From positions 1 through 12,445 of the forward strand of contig DAOWNK010000071.1 of NCBI GenBank assembly GCA_030642635.1: 12,445 bases of DNA, in the 5' to 3' direction. Position numbers and translations under genes: made by a program. Below are positions 1 through 7,053 of this stretch, piece by piece. The DNA comes from Pirellulales bacterium (GTDB lineage Bacteria > Planctomycetota > Planctomycetia > Pirellulales > Thermoguttaceae). Each line of letters starts with the position of its first letter. Position 1 is the first letter of the stretch. Under the pieces are notes generated by a model that saw only the letters and a list, made by a program, of their open reading frames with translations, was not told the DNA's origin and made no database searches.

Positions 1-1
1 A

Positions 2-589
2 AAAGACGACGTGCTGACGCTTCGGATCGACGCGGTCGAGCACGAGGTTCTGATTCCCGAGTTCACCCGCCGGCAGTTGCAGGGCGAATTGAATCGGAAG
101 ATCAGCCTGCACACGATCGAGTATCTCGAAGGCAACCCCATGCAGGGCCGCATGACGCCCCGGTTGATCGGGTTCCTAAGCGAGGTGGAGCGGGAGTTCT
201 TCGAGTTGTTCTGCTCGGTCGACGGCGTGGGTGTAAAAAAGGCGCTTCGGGCAATGGTCCGGCCGGTAAAGGAGGTGGCCACTGCAATCGAGGAGCAGGA
301 CGCCAAGGCGCTAAGCGCGTTGCCGGGCATCGGGCCGGCCATGTCCGAACGGATCATCGCCAAGCTGCGCCGCAAGGTGCCGAAGTTCGCACTGATGGTC
401 TCGCAAAAGGAGGTCGCCTCGGAAGTCGCCTCAGACGTTGTCTCCGAGACGTTCGACGTGTTGCGGAAGTTGGGCCACTCGGAGAGCGACGCACGGCGGC
501 TGATGGACGCCGCACTGGAATCGAAGAAAAAATTCAAGAACGTGCAGGAGTTGCTGCACGCAATTTATCAGCAAAGCCAGAAGGAGTAG
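2..589 (+). CDS. ruvA: Holliday junction branch migration protein RuvA (5' end outside window)
   Basis: RuvA binds four-way DNA junctions as a tetramer and loads the RuvB motor for branch migration during recombination and repair in the cytoplasm. The open frame runs in from the left edge (codons from base 2), and a RuvA of usual length would need about a dozen more N-terminal residues, so the GTG/ATG-like codons near base 11 are not taken as the start. Visible parts are the end of the OB-fold domain, a first helix-hairpin-helix with the core SVDGVGVKKALRAM, a second with ALPGIGPAMSERIIAKL, then a flexible linker and the small C-terminal domain (SETFDVLRKLGHSESDARRL) that contacts RuvB. The loop that carries the acidic pin in the E. 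coli protein looks longer here (EYLEGNPMQGRMTPRLIGF). Its last codons contain AAGGAG (581-586), the ribosome binding site of proS, which starts one base after the TAG stop, so the two are co-translated from one mRNA. ruvC is not in view. Confidence 0.95.
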   Translation, partial: KDDVLTLRIDAVEHEVLIPEFTRRQLQGELNRKISLHTIEYLEGNPMQGRMTPRLIGFLSEVEREFFELFCSVDGVGVKKALRAMVRPVKEVATAIEEQDAKALSALPGIGPAMSERIIAKLRRKVPKFALMVSQKEVASEVASDVVSETFDVLRKLGHSESDARRLMDAALESKKKFKNVQELLHAIYQQSQKE

Positions 590-590
590 T

Positions 591-2111
591 ATGCCAAAAC
601 AACCCAAAAGCGCAATCAGCCCGACCCGACAGGAAGACTACCCGGAGTGGTATCAGCAGGTGATCAAGGCCTCTGACCTGGCCGAGGCGTCGGACGTGCG
701 CGGCTGCATGGTAATCAAGCCGTGGGGATACGCCTTGTGGGAAAATATACAGCGGGCGCTGGACCGGATGTTTAAGGACACCGGCCACGAGAACGCATAC
801 TTTCCATTGTTCATCCCGATGAGCTACCTGGAAAAGGCGGCCGAGCACGTCGAGGGTTTCGCCAAGGAATGCGCCGTGGTGACGCACCACCGGCTCGAGC
901 CGGGCGCCGACGGCGGCCTGGTGCCGGCCGGGCCGCTCGAGGAGCCGCTTATCGTCCGGCCGACCAGCGAGACGATCATCGGGGCCACTTACGCACGCTG
1001 GGTGCAGTCGTACCGCGACCTGCCGATCCTGTTGAACCAATGGGCGAACGTCGTCCGCTGGGAGATGCGCACGCGGATGTTTTTGCGCACCACCGAGTTC
1101 CTCTGGCAAGAGGGACACACGGTCCATGCTACCCAGGAAGAAGCGGTCGAAGAGACGCTTCGGATGCTGGATGTCTATGCCGATTTCGCCGAGAGCTACA
1201 TGGCCATGCCGGTCATAAAGGGCGAGAAAACCGCCGGCGAGCGGTTCCCCGGTGCAATCAACACCTACAGCATCGAGGCCATGATGCAAGACCGCAAGGG
1301 CTTGCAGTCGGGCACGTCGCACTTTCTGGGCCAGAATTTCGCCCGGGCGCAGGAGATTAAATTCCAGGATCAAAACGGCCAGGAGGTATACGCCTGGACG
1401 ACCTCCTGGGGCGTGTCCACGCGATTGATCGGCGGGCTGATTATGACCCACGGCGACGACGACGGCCTGATTCTGCCGCCGCGACTGGCCCCGGCACATG
1501 CCGTCATTCTGCCGATCTACCGCAACGATCAGGAGCGTGGCGAGGTGCTGGAGTATTGCAACCGGCTGAAGCAGCAGATCGAGGCGGAGCAGTTCCATGC
1601 CGAGCCGGTCCGCGTAAAGCTCGACGATCGCGACATGCGCGGCGGCGAGAAGTCGTGGCGGCACATCAAACGCGGCGTGCCGCTGCGGCTGGAGATCGGA
1701 CCGCGAGACGTCGGCTCGGACAGCGTATTCCTCGGCCGACGCGACCAGCCTGTAAAGCAGAAGTCGGGCGTGCCGCGCGAGCAGTTCGTCGCCACCGTGG
1801 CCGAGGTGCTCGATGAAATACAAAACAACCTGTTCGACCGTGCGCTGCAGCTTCGCGAGTCGAACACATGCCGGATCGACGCCCCGGCCGAGTTCGAGGC
1901 GTATTTTACCCCGAAAAACGAGGAAAAACCGGAGATACACGGTGGTTTCGCCTTGTGCCACTTTAATGATACACCGGAGATGGACGAAAAGCTAAAGAAG
2001 TTGAAGGTCACCGTCCGCTGCGTGCCGCTGGGCGGCCAAGACGAGCCGGGCCGGTGCATATTCACCGGCCGGCCGAGCCATCGCCGCGGGGTGTTCGCCA
2101 AGGCGTATTAG
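591..2111 (+). CDS. proS: Prolyl-tRNA synthetase, short archaeal/eukaryotic-like type
   Basis: A class II aminoacyl-tRNA synthetase that charges tRNA-Pro with proline. The 506 residues show motif 2 region RPTSETIIG (123-131) and RWEMRTR (156-162), the FLWQEGHT stretch (170-177), motif 3 with GVSTRLIGG (274-282) and THGDDDGL, an anticodon-binding domain at about 303-405, and a C-terminal domain ending in AKAY. The typical bacterial insertion (editing) domain between motifs 2 and 3 is absent, and the C-terminal extension with final Tyr marks the type 3 (archaeal/eukaryotic-like, also found in many bacteria). Of the four zinc cysteines of that domain, positions equal to ALC and GRC remain, while the partner cysteines appear replaced (GRCIFTGR instead of CxxC), so the zinc site is probably not formed. 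ATG 591 is supported by AAGGAG at 581-586, inside the end of ruvA. Sitting between ruvA and ruvB is an unusual neighbourhood. Confidence 0.97.
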   Translation: MPKQPKSAISPTRQEDYPEWYQQVIKASDLAEASDVRGCMVIKPWGYALWENIQRALDRMFKDTGHENAYFPLFIPMSYLEKAAEHVEGFAKECAVVTHHRLEPGADGGLVPAGPLEEPLIVRPTSETIIGATYARWVQSYRDLPILLNQWANVVRWEMRTRMFLRTTEFLWQEGHTVHATQEEAVEETLRMLDVYADFAESYMAMPVIKGEKTAGERFPGAINTYSIEAMMQDRKGLQSGTSHFLGQNFARAQEIKFQDQNGQEVYAWTTSWGVSTRLIGGLIMTHGDDDGLILPPRLAPAHAVILPIYRNDQERGEVLEYCNRLKQQIEAEQFHAEPVRVKLDDRDMRGGEKSWRHIKRGVPLRLEIGPRDVGSDSVFLGRRDQPVKQKSGVPREQFVATVAEVLDEIQNNLFDRALQLRESNTCRIDAPAEFEAYFTPKNEEKPEIHGGFALCHFNDTPEMDEKLKKLKVTVRCVPLGGQDEPGRCIFTGRPSHRRGVFAKAY

Positions 2112-2134
2112 AAGTGATTTCAAAACTGTGAAAC

Positions 2135-2209
2135 AGTGGCACCGACGTCTCGCCGGTGAGGCGAAATTAGGGGTTTTCAACCACCCACCGGCGAGACGCC
2201 GGTGCCACT
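2135..2209. repeat. 24-bp inverted repeat between proS and ruvB (REP-like, possible terminator)
   Basis: Left arm 2135-2158 (AGTGGCACCGACGTCTCGCC...) and right arm 2186-2209 are reverse complements at 23 of 24 positions, separated by 27 bases. The hairpin is very stable but has no clear T-run after it, so it is a dispersed palindromic repeat as much as a terminator. It fills the proS-ruvB gap and would separate the ruvA-proS message from ruvB, which has its own promoter just after it. Its sequence differs from the other palindromes in this window. Confidence 0.8.
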
Positions 2210-2238
2210 AACCTAGACATTATTAACTTCGGCATTTC

Positions 2239-2247
2239 TGCTATACT
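2239..2247 (+). promoter_or_regulatory. Extended -10 promoter of ruvB, near-leaderless
   Basis: TGCTATACT combines a TGn extension with a -10 hexamer one base off TATAAT. No good -35 is found at 16-18 bases (TAGACA at 2214-2219 is 22 bases away), which an extended -10 can tolerate. Only nine bases lie between the hexamer and the ATG at 2257, so the transcript would begin about three bases before the start codon, and there is no Shine-Dalgarno sequence. Confidence 0.6.
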
Positions 2248-2256
2248 GCCCCAATC

Positions 2257-3288
2257 ATGACCCGCGAACCGATCCTCCAGCAGCCGGCCGAATTCAAGGA
2301 CGACGATCGTGACCTGCGCCCACAGCACATGCAGGAGATGGTCGGCCAGCGCGAGGTGTACGCCCGGCTGGAGATCGCCGTGGACGCGGCGTCGAAGCGC
2401 GACGAGCCGCTCGGGCATATCCTGTTCGACGGTCCGCCGGGCCTGGGCAAGACCACGTTCGCCATGTGTATTCCCCGCGACCTGGGGGTGCGATTCCAGA
2501 TCGCAAGCGGCGCGGCGCTTGCCGCACCAAAGGACCTTATCCCGTACCTGACCAACGCCGAACAGCGGAGCGTGCTGTTTATCGACGAGATTCACCGGAT
2601 GCCCAATGCGGTCGAGGAGTTTCTGTATCCGGCGATGGAGGATTTCCGCATCGACCTGACGCTCGGCGATGGGGTCAACGCCCGGACGATCAACATGCAA
2701 CTAAAGCCGTTTACGCTGATCGGCGCCACCACGCGAACCGGACTGCTATCTGCACCGCTTCGCGACCGGTTCCAACTGCGGGAACACCTGGATTTTTACT
2801 CGACTGATGAACTATCCGAGATCGTCCGCCGTAATGCCGTCAAGCTCCAGGTGGAGATTGACGGGGAAGCGGCCCGGGAGATCGCCGTCCGCAGCCGAGG
2901 CACGCCGCGTGTGGCCAACAATCGGCTCCGCTGGGTCCGCGACTACGCCGTCAGCCGTGCCGACGGCCGGGCCAGCCTGAAAGTTACCAAAGATGCGCTT
3001 GCCATGCAGGGGATCGATCCGTTGGGCCTGGACCGCCAGGACCGAAAGTACCTGAAGACGCTTGCCCGGGTGTTCGGCGGCGGTCCGGCCGGCGTCGAGG
3101 CGATCGCACATACGATGAACCTTGCACCGGATACGCTGATTGACGAGGTGGAGCCGTACCTGTTGCGTAGTGAGTTGGTGGTTCGGACACCCAGAGGGCG
3201 GAAGATGACTCCGGCGGCGCTGGATCACCTTGGGCTGGGCGATGTGCCGCCGGGGAGCACCAGTGGGCAACCAAATTTGTTCGATTGA
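2257..3288 (+). CDS. ruvB: Holliday junction branch migration DNA helicase RuvB
   Basis: AAA+ ATPase that drives branch migration as hexameric rings bound to RuvA at the junction. At 343 residues it has family length. Visible motifs are Walker A GPPGLGKT (59-66), Walker B with FIDEIHR (108-114), sensor 1 GATTRTG (156-162), the arginine finger in APLRDRF (R169), sensor 2 in GTPRVANNRLRWVRDYA, and a C-terminal winged-helix domain ending with VVRTPRGRKMTPAALDHLGL, which contacts DNA. The ATG at 2257 is chosen because the protein then begins as usual for the family and because it follows the -10 element at the distance expected for a leaderless message; no ribosome binding site precedes it. It is separated from ruvA by proS and a palindromic repeat. 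The 3' neighbour is a STAS gene with its own promoter. Confidence 0.97.
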   Translation: MTREPILQQPAEFKDDDRDLRPQHMQEMVGQREVYARLEIAVDAASKRDEPLGHILFDGPPGLGKTTFAMCIPRDLGVRFQIASGAALAAPKDLIPYLTNAEQRSVLFIDEIHRMPNAVEEFLYPAMEDFRIDLTLGDGVNARTINMQLKPFTLIGATTRTGLLSAPLRDRFQLREHLDFYSTDELSEIVRRNAVKLQVEIDGEAAREIAVRSRGTPRVANNRLRWVRDYAVSRADGRASLKVTKDALAMQGIDPLGLDRQDRKYLKTLARVFGGGPAGVEAIAHTMNLAPDTLIDEVEPYLLRSELVVRTPRGRKMTPAALDHLGLGDVPPGSTSGQPNLFD

Positions 3289-3295
3289 GCAGGGG

Positions 3296-3323
3296 TTGCC
3301 GATTTTACCGGTTGTGGTACAAT
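3296..3323 (+). promoter_or_regulatory. Sigma-70-type promoter of the STAS gene
   Basis: TTGCCG at 3296-3301, a 16-base spacer and TACAAT at 3318-3323, preceded by TGG (an extended -10). It starts right after the ruvB stop and would give a 5' leader of about 55 bases to the ATG at 3385. Confidence 0.55.
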
Positions 3324-3384
3324 TATATTAACTCTTTTCATTTTGTGCGGTTTTCCCGCAACATAACGTTGAAGGAGAAACGTC

Positions 3385-3765
3385 ATGCTTGCAACTGCTC
3401 CCGGCTGCCGGTTTGAAGTGGAGCGAGGTCCGGACTGGCTCTTGGTGAGGATCACGAGCCTGGACCAACACGCCTCGGAGTACTCGCCTCTGTCGGAAAC
3501 GCTTTGGTCGTTGTTGCAGCAGCACTTTACCTATCGGGTGGTGCTGGAACTGGACGGGGTAGGTGTGCTCAGCAGTTACCTGATCGGGCAATTGGTCGCC
3601 CTGTACAAGCGTATCGGTGAGCACGACGGGGTGCTGCGGTTGTGCGGCCTCTCGGCGTACAATCGGCAGGTGCTGCGCACCTGTCGCCTGGACGACCGGT
3701 TTCTGGTTTACCACGATCGCCACGATGCGGTGATGGCCGGCCACAACCCCGAACAGCCAAGATAA
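3385..3765 (+). CDS. Single-domain STAS protein (anti-sigma factor antagonist-like)
   Basis: A 126-residue protein with the STAS pattern: N-terminal beta strands (FEVERGPDWLLVRI), the central strand and loop RVVLELDGVGVLSSYLIGQL (51-70), a helix (LVALYKRIGEHDG), then LRLCGLSAYNRQVLRTCRLDDRF and a final DAVMA helix. SpoIIAA-like members bind an anti-sigma factor kinase and are switched by phosphorylation of a serine in a D-S-S loop; here the loop is L-S-S (62-64), so the Asp is lost while Ser63/Ser64 remain. Whether it is phosphorylated cannot be told. No anti-sigma kinase or sigma factor gene is adjacent. ATG 3385 has AAGGAG at 3372-3377 with a seven-base spacer. It lacks a signal peptide or membrane segment and should be cytoplasmic. 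Partner and pathway are unknown. Confidence 0.82.
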   Translation: MLATAPGCRFEVERGPDWLLVRITSLDQHASEYSPLSETLWSLLQQHFTYRVVLELDGVGVLSSYLIGQLVALYKRIGEHDGVLRLCGLSAYNRQVLRTCRLDDRFLVYHDRHDAVMAGHNPEQPR

Positions 3766-3846
3766 AAAGCCGCGACCGGTGGTCGCGCCAAACAACGCGA
3801 CCGGCGAAAAGCGGAAATTCGGGGCGCGACCACCGGTCGCGGCTTT
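3766..3846. terminator. Bidirectional terminator, perfect 24-bp inverted repeat
   Basis: Left arm 3766-3789 begins AAAGCCGCGACCGGTGGTCG and is the exact reverse complement of 3823-3846; the loop is 33 bases. It starts directly after the STAS stop codon and ends six bases before the stop of the convergent BON gene, with A-residues on the left flank and T-residues on the right, as in bidirectional terminators. The arm itself is partly palindromic, and a close variant of its core occurs at 8227-8247, so it is also a dispersed repeat. Confidence 0.75.
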
Positions 3847-3851
3847 ATGGT

Positions 3852-4067
3852 TCAGCCCCAGCAAACTTCCAACTCGTTGGCGATTTCGTGAATGCCGTCT
3901 ACCTTGCGGAGCGACTCTTGCGCCATCTGCTTCTGAAAATAAGTGCTGACCACGCCTCGCAAGATCACGCGGCCCTGGTCGGTTTCAAAGCGGAGATTTC
4001 GTTGTGTAATATAAGGATTTCGCTCCAAGGCGGTTAAGACTCGATCGTCCAGCGGAATGTTGATCAT
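3852..4067 (-). CDS. Small BON-domain protein
   Basis: A 71-residue protein made of one BON domain: an N-terminal helix (DDRVLTALERNPYI), the strand LRFETDQGRVILRGVVST with the conserved Gly, a helix (YFQKQMAQESLRKV) and the final strand VDGIHEIANELEV. BON domains bind phospholipid or other envelope components in periplasmic proteins such as OsmY, but this one has no signal peptide, so it would act in the cytoplasm unless exported otherwise. Two tandem ATG codons exist; the inner one (4067) is preferred because the GAGG at 4077-4074 lies six bases before it and only three before the outer one (4070). Function unknown beyond the domain. It faces the STAS gene across the shared terminator. Confidence 0.8.
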   Translation of the reverse strand: MINIPLDDRVLTALERNPYITQRNLRFETDQGRVILRGVVSTYFQKQMAQESLRKVDGIHEIANELEVCWG

Positions 4068-4220
4068 CATGATCCTCGGTTTTTCGACAGTTGTCGGCAG
4101 AAATAACAGTTGAAACGGAAGGCCGGATTGTGCCGATCATTCGCACGATGCGTGTCAAGGCCTACCAAGAAAGCGTAGCTTACGTTTTTGCGCGCGGCAG
4201 GGCGTCCAAGAAGAAAAATG

Positions 4221-5849
4221 CTACCCGGCCAACCACGGCGGCATCTCGCCGGCGGGCGGGAGCTTGACGATCCATGCCCGATCTACGTTCTCAAGCGCCA
4301 AGACCTCGGCCAGCGCCTCGGCCGGCGGCGGCGAGTCGAGCGCCAAGATACCGATCGCCTGGCCGCCAGGTTCCGCAGAAGCCCGGCCGACCGACATCTG
4401 TGCGATGTTGATCCGGTGTGCGCCGAATATGCTGCCCACCCTGCCGATCACCCCGGGCATATCGCGATGTGAGAAGATCAGCAACGTGCCGTCCAGGTAG
4501 CTTTCCAGCCGGCAACCGCCCTTCTGGACCAGCCGCGGCATGTTGTTGCCGAACAGCGTGCCGGAGGCCGTCGAGGTCTTCTTCTCCGTGACCACCTCGG
4601 CGGTGATCATCGAGCTGAAATCTCCGATATCGGTGCTTCGCTGCTCGATTAACTCGATGCCGCGTTCGCTTAGCAATACGGCGGCATTGACAATGTTCAC
4701 GTCGGTATCCATGGCGTGCTCCAACAGCCCGGCCGCAAACGCAGAGCTTAGCAACCGCGTGTCCTTCCCAGCGACCTCGCCCTTGTAGTTCAGCCGGCAG
4801 GTGGTTGGCCGGCAGTGATCCATCTGGGCCAAAAGTAGCCCCAGCCGGTATGCCACGTTCAGGTACCCACGCAAGTCTTCCAGCGTCTTCGGGTCAAGCG
4901 GCGACATGTTGACCGATTGCTTTATCGCCCCGGTGGTGAAGAAATCGATGAGCAACTCGGCCGCCTCGACCGCCACGTTGGTCTGAGCCTCTTCGGTGCT
5001 GGCCCCAAGGTGCGGCGTGCAGAGCACCCCGGCCATGCCGAACAGCGGGCTGTCGGTGCACGGCTCGGCGGGATAGACGTCTATTGCCACCCCTCCGAGT
5101 TGTCCGCTTTTGATGCCATCGACCAGCGCCACCTCGTCGTAGATGCCACCCCGTGCACAGTTGATAAGCCGCACACCTTTTTTCATCATCCCGATTTCCT
5201 TAGTACTGACGAGGTTTCGCGTCTCGTCGTTAAGCGGCGTGTGTACGGTCAGGTAATCGACCATCGGGAACAACTCCTCGACCGATGTGAACGTCTCGAT
5301 TCCCAGTTCCTTCGCCCTGGCCGACGCGAGGAACGGGTCGTAGCCGAGCACCCGCATCTCCAAGGCGATCGCCCGGACGGCGACTGCCTGGCCGATGCGT
5401 CCCAGGCCGACGATCCCGAGCGTCTTGCCTGCGAGTTGCTTGCCCATAAATTTTTTGCGGTCCCATCGCCCCTCCTGCAGGCTTTGGTATGCCGGAGCGA
5501 CGTTGCGCGACATACCCAGCATAAGCGCCATGGTGTGCTCGGCCGTCGAGATGGTGTTTCCGCCGGGCGTGTTCATCACGACGATACCCAGCCGCGTGGC
5601 GGCCTGCTTGTCGATATTGTCCGTTCCGACGCCTGCCCGGGCGATCGCCTTGAGCCGGTTGTTGCCCTTGAGCGCCTCGGCGGTGATTTTCACTCCGCTA
5701 CGGCAGATCGCCCCGTCGAACTCCAGCAGTGCGTCGTGCAGTTCCTCGCCCTTCAGTCCGGTTCGGACCTCGTATTCGATGTTCCCGGCCGACTCCAATA
5801 GGTCAAGCCCGTCCTGCGAGAGGTTGTCCAATACAATGATTTTTGCCAT
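4221..5849 (-). CDS. serA: D-3-phosphoglycerate dehydrogenase, long ACT-domain form
   Basis: Oxidises 3-phosphoglycerate to 3-phosphohydroxypyruvate with NAD+, the first step of the phosphorylated serine pathway in the cytoplasm. The 542 residues contain the split substrate domain, the Rossmann motif GLGRIG (148-153) followed by an Asp (YDPF, D171) that selects NAD, and the catalytic set Arg233 (NCARGG), Glu262 (YPAEP) and His280 (TPHLGAST). Residues about 315-450 form the intervening domain of the long type 1 enzymes, and about 454-530 an ACT domain (LLIFSHRDMPGVIGRVGSIF), the usual serine feedback site. The start ATGGCAAAAATC gives the standard MAKIIVLD N-terminus, although only a weak TTAGAG precedes it. 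It lies 53 bases after the antitoxin-like gene on the same strand, with no clear promoter in between, so the two may share a message. Confidence 0.97.
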   Translation of the reverse strand: MAKIIVLDNLSQDGLDLLESAGNIEYEVRTGLKGEELHDALLEFDGAICRSGVKITAEALKGNNRLKAIARAGVGTDNIDKQAATRLGIVVMNTPGGNTISTAEHTMALMLGMSRNVAPAYQSLQEGRWDRKKFMGKQLAGKTLGIVGLGRIGQAVAVRAIALEMRVLGYDPFLASARAKELGIETFTSVEELFPMVDYLTVHTPLNDETRNLVSTKEIGMMKKGVRLINCARGGIYDEVALVDGIKSGQLGGVAIDVYPAEPCTDSPLFGMAGVLCTPHLGASTEEAQTNVAVEAAELLIDFFTTGAIKQSVNMSPLDPKTLEDLRGYLNVAYRLGLLLAQMDHCRPTTCRLNYKGEVAGKDTRLLSSAFAAGLLEHAMDTDVNIVNAAVLLSERGIELIEQRSTDIGDFSSMITAEVVTEKKTSTASGTLFGNNMPRLVQKGGCRLESYLDGTLLIFSHRDMPGVIGRVGSIFGAHRINIAQMSVGRASAEPGGQAIGILALDSPPPAEALAEVLALENVDRAWIVKLPPAGEMPPWLAG

Positions 5850-5902
5850 GGTTTTGCTCTAATATGTTTTGGGATTGTGGATGTTGTTACCGTTCTAATT
5901 TT

Positions 5903-6082
5903 TCATTGCTGTAGAAACCTTTGTTTCACTTCTTCGTGTGATACGACCTCACCGGCTTCGGCTGATTCGAGTGATGTTTCGCTTTTTTTCCTTACGTAGA
6001 ACTCGTACATAATATCGTCCCACGTTGCAGCGTCAGGAATTATGTCGAGGAGTTTTTTCGCTTCTTCTTTCGCTACGGTCAT
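5903..6082 (-). CDS. Antitoxin-like small protein (orphan), 59 aa
   Basis: An open frame of 59 codons starting MTVAKEEAKKLLDIIPD and going on with ATWDDIMYEFYVRKK and VVSHEEVKQRFLQQ. This layout (a helical start, the A-T-W-D-D-I-M-Y-E core, a charged linker, then V-S-H-E-E-V-K-x-R-F) is that of small antitoxin-like proteins that in other bacteria are often found with RelE/ParE-type toxins. ATG 6082 has a strong AAGGAG (6095-6090) seven bases upstream and a promoter at 6165-6137, so expression is likely. No toxin gene follows: serA begins 53 bases downstream, and the 119 bases upstream to the TPR gene hold none either. It may be a solitary antitoxin or regulator, or serve a toxin elsewhere. 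The family assignment is from memory of the pattern; the coding call itself is well supported. Confidence 0.75.
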   Translation of the reverse strand: MTVAKEEAKKLLDIIPDAATWDDIMYEFYVRKKSETSLESAEAGEVVSHEEVKQRFLQQ

Positions 6083-6136
6083 CGGTCTGCTCCTTCTTAC
6101 ACAGTTATTTCAGATGGCTGAAACGCTACGTATTGC

Positions 6137-6165
6137 ATTGTAATCGTGCTAAAACCGGAGAGCAA
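6137..6165 (-). promoter_or_regulatory. Sigma-70-type promoter of the antitoxin-like gene (and possibly serA)
   Basis: Read on the minus strand: TTGCTC (6165-6160), a 17-base spacer, TACAAT (6142-6137). The predicted transcript starts near 6130 and has about 48 leader bases before the ATG at 6082. Confidence 0.55.
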
Positions 6166-6201
6166 CCCGGTCGGACAAACGAGAGGTACATACGGTAAAA
6201 C

Positions 6202-6957
6202 CTACCGCAGCGGCGTCGGCCCGTGGCCGACCAGCCGCGTGTCGCCGCTGCTGCTGCCGGGGACCATGATCGACGTGGCAGCGCCCATCTGCGATTGCAA
6301 CGCGGCAATCCGACCGGCCAGATGCGGCTGGAAGCGGTCGTATGCGTAGGATCGCTGGTAGTTGGCCAGCGCCTGGGCGTGTTCGCCCATGTCCTCGCGG
6401 ATTTTTCCAAGGGCGGCAAGTGCCCTGGAATTGCTCGATTCGACCGCCAACGCCTCGATAAGATGCTGCTTGGCGGCGTTCTTGTCGCCGAACTCCTCGA
6501 AAAGCCGGGCCAACTCGATTTTCGCATCGGTCGAGTTCGGCTCGCGGTCGACCCAACCCTCCAACAGCCGGAACGCCTCGTCGTTGCGGCCCTGTTCGGC
6601 CAGCAATACTGCCAGCCCGCGGTAGCACTCGCTGTGGCCGGCTTGACGGTCGAGGCACTGGTTGTAGTAGTTTTCGGCCTGGGCGAGATAAGACGGCTGA
6701 TTTTCCTTCAGCCCCAACCGGTGGTATGTGGCCGCCAGGTTGTAATAGCCGTCGGCGTTCGACGGATCAGAGTAGGTGGCCTCCTGGAATTGTCGCATGG
6801 CTTCTTGGAGTCGGGCTTGCTGGTACAACCGCACGCCCTCTGCATTGCGACCGGCAGCCAAAAAGTTGTTGCACCCGGCCGATAAAACCATCAGCACTCC
6901 GGCCAAAACAATACCCGATTTTGGGAAGCGGCGGACCGCTTGAATGAAGGGATTCAC
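6202..6957 (-). CDS. TPR-repeat lipoprotein
   Basis: A 251-residue protein with an N-terminal export signal and tetratricopeptide repeats. From the GTG at 6957, positively charged residues (VRRFPKSG) are followed by a hydrophobic core (IVLAGVLMVLSAG) and Cys29, a lipobox of the form SAGC, so it is probably lipid-anchored at the outer face of the cytoplasmic membrane. About five TPR units follow, for example EAMRQFQEATYSDPSNADGY, NDEAFRLLEGWVDREPNS, and EHAQALANYQRSYAYD; the last 30 residues are low complexity. A longer reading to an ATG at 7041 would add 28 residues in front of the signal, which is implausible; GTG 6957 has GAGG nine bases upstream. TPR lipoproteins usually act as scaffolds for envelope protein complexes; the partner is unknown. 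It lies 96 bases after the ymdB-type gene. Confidence 0.88.
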   Translation of the reverse strand: MNPFIQAVRRFPKSGIVLAGVLMVLSAGCNNFLAAGRNAEGVRLYQQARLQEAMRQFQEATYSDPSNADGYYNLAATYHRLGLKENQPSYLAQAENYYNQCLDRQAGHSECYRGLAVLLAEQGRNDEAFRLLEGWVDREPNSTDAKIELARLFEEFGDKNAAKQHLIEALAVESSNSRALAALGKIREDMGEHAQALANYQRSYAYDRFQPHLAGRIAALQSQMGAATSIMVPGSSSGDTRLVGHGPTPLR

Positions 6958-7053
6958 GTCGCTATGCCTCGTTTTGCAGAACTGCTCTGTAGAAATGGAC
7001 CGACAGGAACGCGGAGGATAGCGAGCAGGGCGGTTCGACACAAGGCCGGATTT

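Noticed and set aside
534..1961. Long open frame (475 codons) on the minus strand
   Set aside because: It is antisense to proS, whose motifs are unmistakable; the translated product has no recognisable domain and reflects GC-rich codon structure.
4152..4157. TTGACA on the minus strand upstream of the BON gene
   Set aside because: No acceptable -10 at 16-18 bases downstream; not called as a promoter.
4917..5801. Open frame of 294 codons on the plus strand
   Set aside because: Lies antisense to serA; no domain, no ribosome binding site, Arg/His-rich composition typical of shadow frames.
6083..6201. Searched for a toxin gene next to the antitoxin-like gene
   Set aside because: The 119 bases hold a promoter and leader, and no frame of toxin size; serA takes the other side.
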